A DNA stretch of 64,000 nucleotides from Heterobilharzia americana (Eukaryota; Platyhelminthes; Trematoda; Strigeidida; Schistosomatidae), in NCBI GenBank assembly GCA_944470555.2, contig OX104127.1, positions 119,936,741 to 120,000,740 on the forward strand, read 5' to 3'. Under the pieces are notes generated by a model. That model was not told where the DNA came from and did not search any database. It saw only the letters and a program-made list of their open reading frames with translations. The position numbers and the translations under genes were made by a program. This document shows positions 62,466 through 64,000 of the stretch, in pieces. Position 1 is the stretch's first letter. Each line of letters begins with the position of its first letter.

Positions 62466-62518
62466 TTATCCTTCTTTGAAGTATTGCCTGTTGTCAATAT
62501 CTTCAGTCCAGATGCTCT

Positions 62519-62524
62519 AATAAA
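62519..62524 (+). promoter_or_regulatory. Candidate polyadenylation signal of KDM3
   Basis: A canonical AATAAA hexamer 54 bp after the stop codon. It implies a short 3' UTR. Sequence from 62525 to 63740 shows no coding potential I trust; it holds GT/CA-rich and TTA-rich simple tracts (around 63230-63340 and 63455-63490). Confidence 0.5.
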
Positions 62525-63744
62525 CATATGTAAAATATGTTAAATTTTTCTTTTGAATAATACAAGTGGAAATCCACTTCTTATGCCTATCATGTGATTG
62601 TTTTACTATTAGATATCCTGTTTACACATTGAATTGCTTACGCGTTTATTGTTCCAGCTTTGTGCAAATACATATCTCAGTGTGTGGAAGAACAAAGAGT
62701 GAAGGGGGGGGGTGAAAGAGAACTGAACTCCAAAGAGGAAGAATTGGTTAGTTATCAGGGTTCCCAACTCCCATCATCTATATATCAAGATGACTACCTA
62801 CTTGTACAACTAAGCAATACTGTTGTCTCTTGCCGTCTTGCGCCTATTCATTCATTCATCCATTCTTCTAAGTCAGGCACCATATTCAATGTGTTGTAAA
62901 AGAATATACTGAATATAATCCTTTGTATAGTCGATATATTTTTTGTTCATTGTTTTCTCTTCTTCCTGTTTTCTTCTTTTCATTCCTTCATTTTTTAAAA
63001 CTTAATGGATTGTTGTATTTTGTCCAGCTTCTTCGTGTTTGCGTGTCTGTGTCGAGTTGCCCTGTCTGTTCTTCTTTTAGTCTAAGTTTTTCTCCCTCTT
63101 CTTGCATACACTGCAACACAGAAAATATACTATTGACAAATACTGTTATCAGTAGTATCAAGTGTTAAAACATTGTCATTCACACTACTCTATTCTTGTA
63201 GTATTTTGCACATATTTTCACACCCCGGTCATATTTATTAATTTGTGTGTGTATGCGTGTGTGAAAGAGAGGGGGGGGGATACTTTTCACCTTATTTGCA
63301 TGGCACACAAGTGTGCGCATACACACGCATGTGCATGGAGATATTATCCGTAAGTTGGTTATTTCCCTTGTTGTTTTCTTCATGGTAATCTTTCTTACCT
63401 TCCTTCTTTGTTTGGTTATTTTGATTTGTGGTCACTTCTTTATAGATTCCAGGAGTACATATTGTTATTACTATTATTACTATTATTATTATGTAACCGA
63501 GATAGAACTGAATTATTCCTTAGGCAATTCTTCATACTTAATGCCACTTATGTCATATTTTACATAAATGTACTACATTCATGCATATATATATATAAGC
63601 CTATGCGTTTTTGTTTTTTATTCATTGTTTCTTCTACTGGCGAACTCATTTATGCGTGCACGAGTGCGTGTGTTTTCAAGACGTTAAGCTGTGGAAAAGT
63701 CATCCTTCTGGAACTGTTATGTAGCTAGATATGTTATGCTTTTT

Positions 63745-64000
63745 CAAGTTGGTATTCATCATGGACTCATATCAGTTAGGAAATTGGGGGAATTAGACAG
63801 CCGTTTCGTCCTGGTGTAGGACTCCTCAGCAGTGGGCACCTATGAATCTGCCCCACCCCGCTAGGGATCGAACCCTCCACCTTTGGGTTTCGTGGCCAGC
63901 ACATCACCATTGAGTCACTGGATCGGAACTCAGTGGTCCATATTTTCAACTTCTGTCAGTTCACGATACAGCATGACCTACATTCAATGTGATCGTTGTG
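63745..64000 (-). repeat. Beta SINE, minus copy running off the window
   Basis: It begins TCAAGTTGGTATTCATCATG. The reversed hammerhead at about 63787-63838 has intact CTGAGGA, GTCC/GGAC and GAAA, but stem I is largely lost (TAATTCC). The reversed head CATCACCATTGAGTCACTGG and the GTCAGTTCACGATACAGC segment follow to the window end. Confidence 0.78.

Overview
The window reads as nuclear DNA of a blood fluke, most likely Schistosoma. It is AT-rich and intron-rich, and it is packed with degenerate non-LTR retrotransposons, Penelope-like elements and tRNA-like SINEs that carry hammerhead ribozymes. The last of these match the schistosome Smα type. The species cannot be settled from this sequence alone. 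There are no bacterial-style operons, rRNA genes or CRISPR arrays.

One protein-coding gene is supported. It is a + strand KDM3/JMJD1-type JmjC histone H3K9 demethylase running from about 10.65 kb to 62.47 kb in 11 recognised exons. Every junction uses GT..AG and every phase matches. The joined coding length is 5802 nt (1933 codons plus stop). The layout is: a Ser/Pro-rich N-terminal region (exons 1-2), a cysteine-rich zinc-finger region (exons 3-5), an LxxLL motif (exon 6), the JmjC domain (exons 7-11, Fe ligands H1428, D1430 and H1584), and a long Ser-rich C-terminal tail with an AT-hook-like motif (exon 11). The 5' end is uncertain: exon 1 is preceded by a good splice acceptor, so an upstream exon may exist. 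Introns reach 8-11 kb and are almost entirely repeat-derived.

Repeat layout. LINE-A (RTE-like, 3' ends in TAA-type tails) lies at 0, 3.2-4.7, 12.2, 24.2-25.4, 28.5, 39-40, 40.8 and 58 kb. LINE-B (a second non-LTR family) lies at 8.3, 14.9, 21.1, 26.6, 30.5, 44.8-46, 48.4 and 56.1 kb; diverged relatives lie at 22.9 and 35 kb. Penelope-like fragments lie at 26.2, 38.7 and 49.7-51.1 kb. I distinguish four tRNA-like short families. Alpha is Smα-like with hammerheads. Beta is a second family with its own hammerhead, best copy 33417-33462. Gamma is tRNA-like with no hammerhead and sometimes tandem. Delta has a degenerate hammerhead-like core. A striking feature is that alpha, beta and gamma units repeatedly occur as head-to-head (minus then plus) pairs.

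From 0 to 10.6 kb is repeat-rich sequence upstream of the first recognised exon. From 10.6 to 62.5 kb is the KDM3 gene. From 62.5 to 64 kb is its 3' UTR or downstream sequence, ending in a beta repeat. All coordinates and splice sites were read by eye; no searches or folding programs were run.
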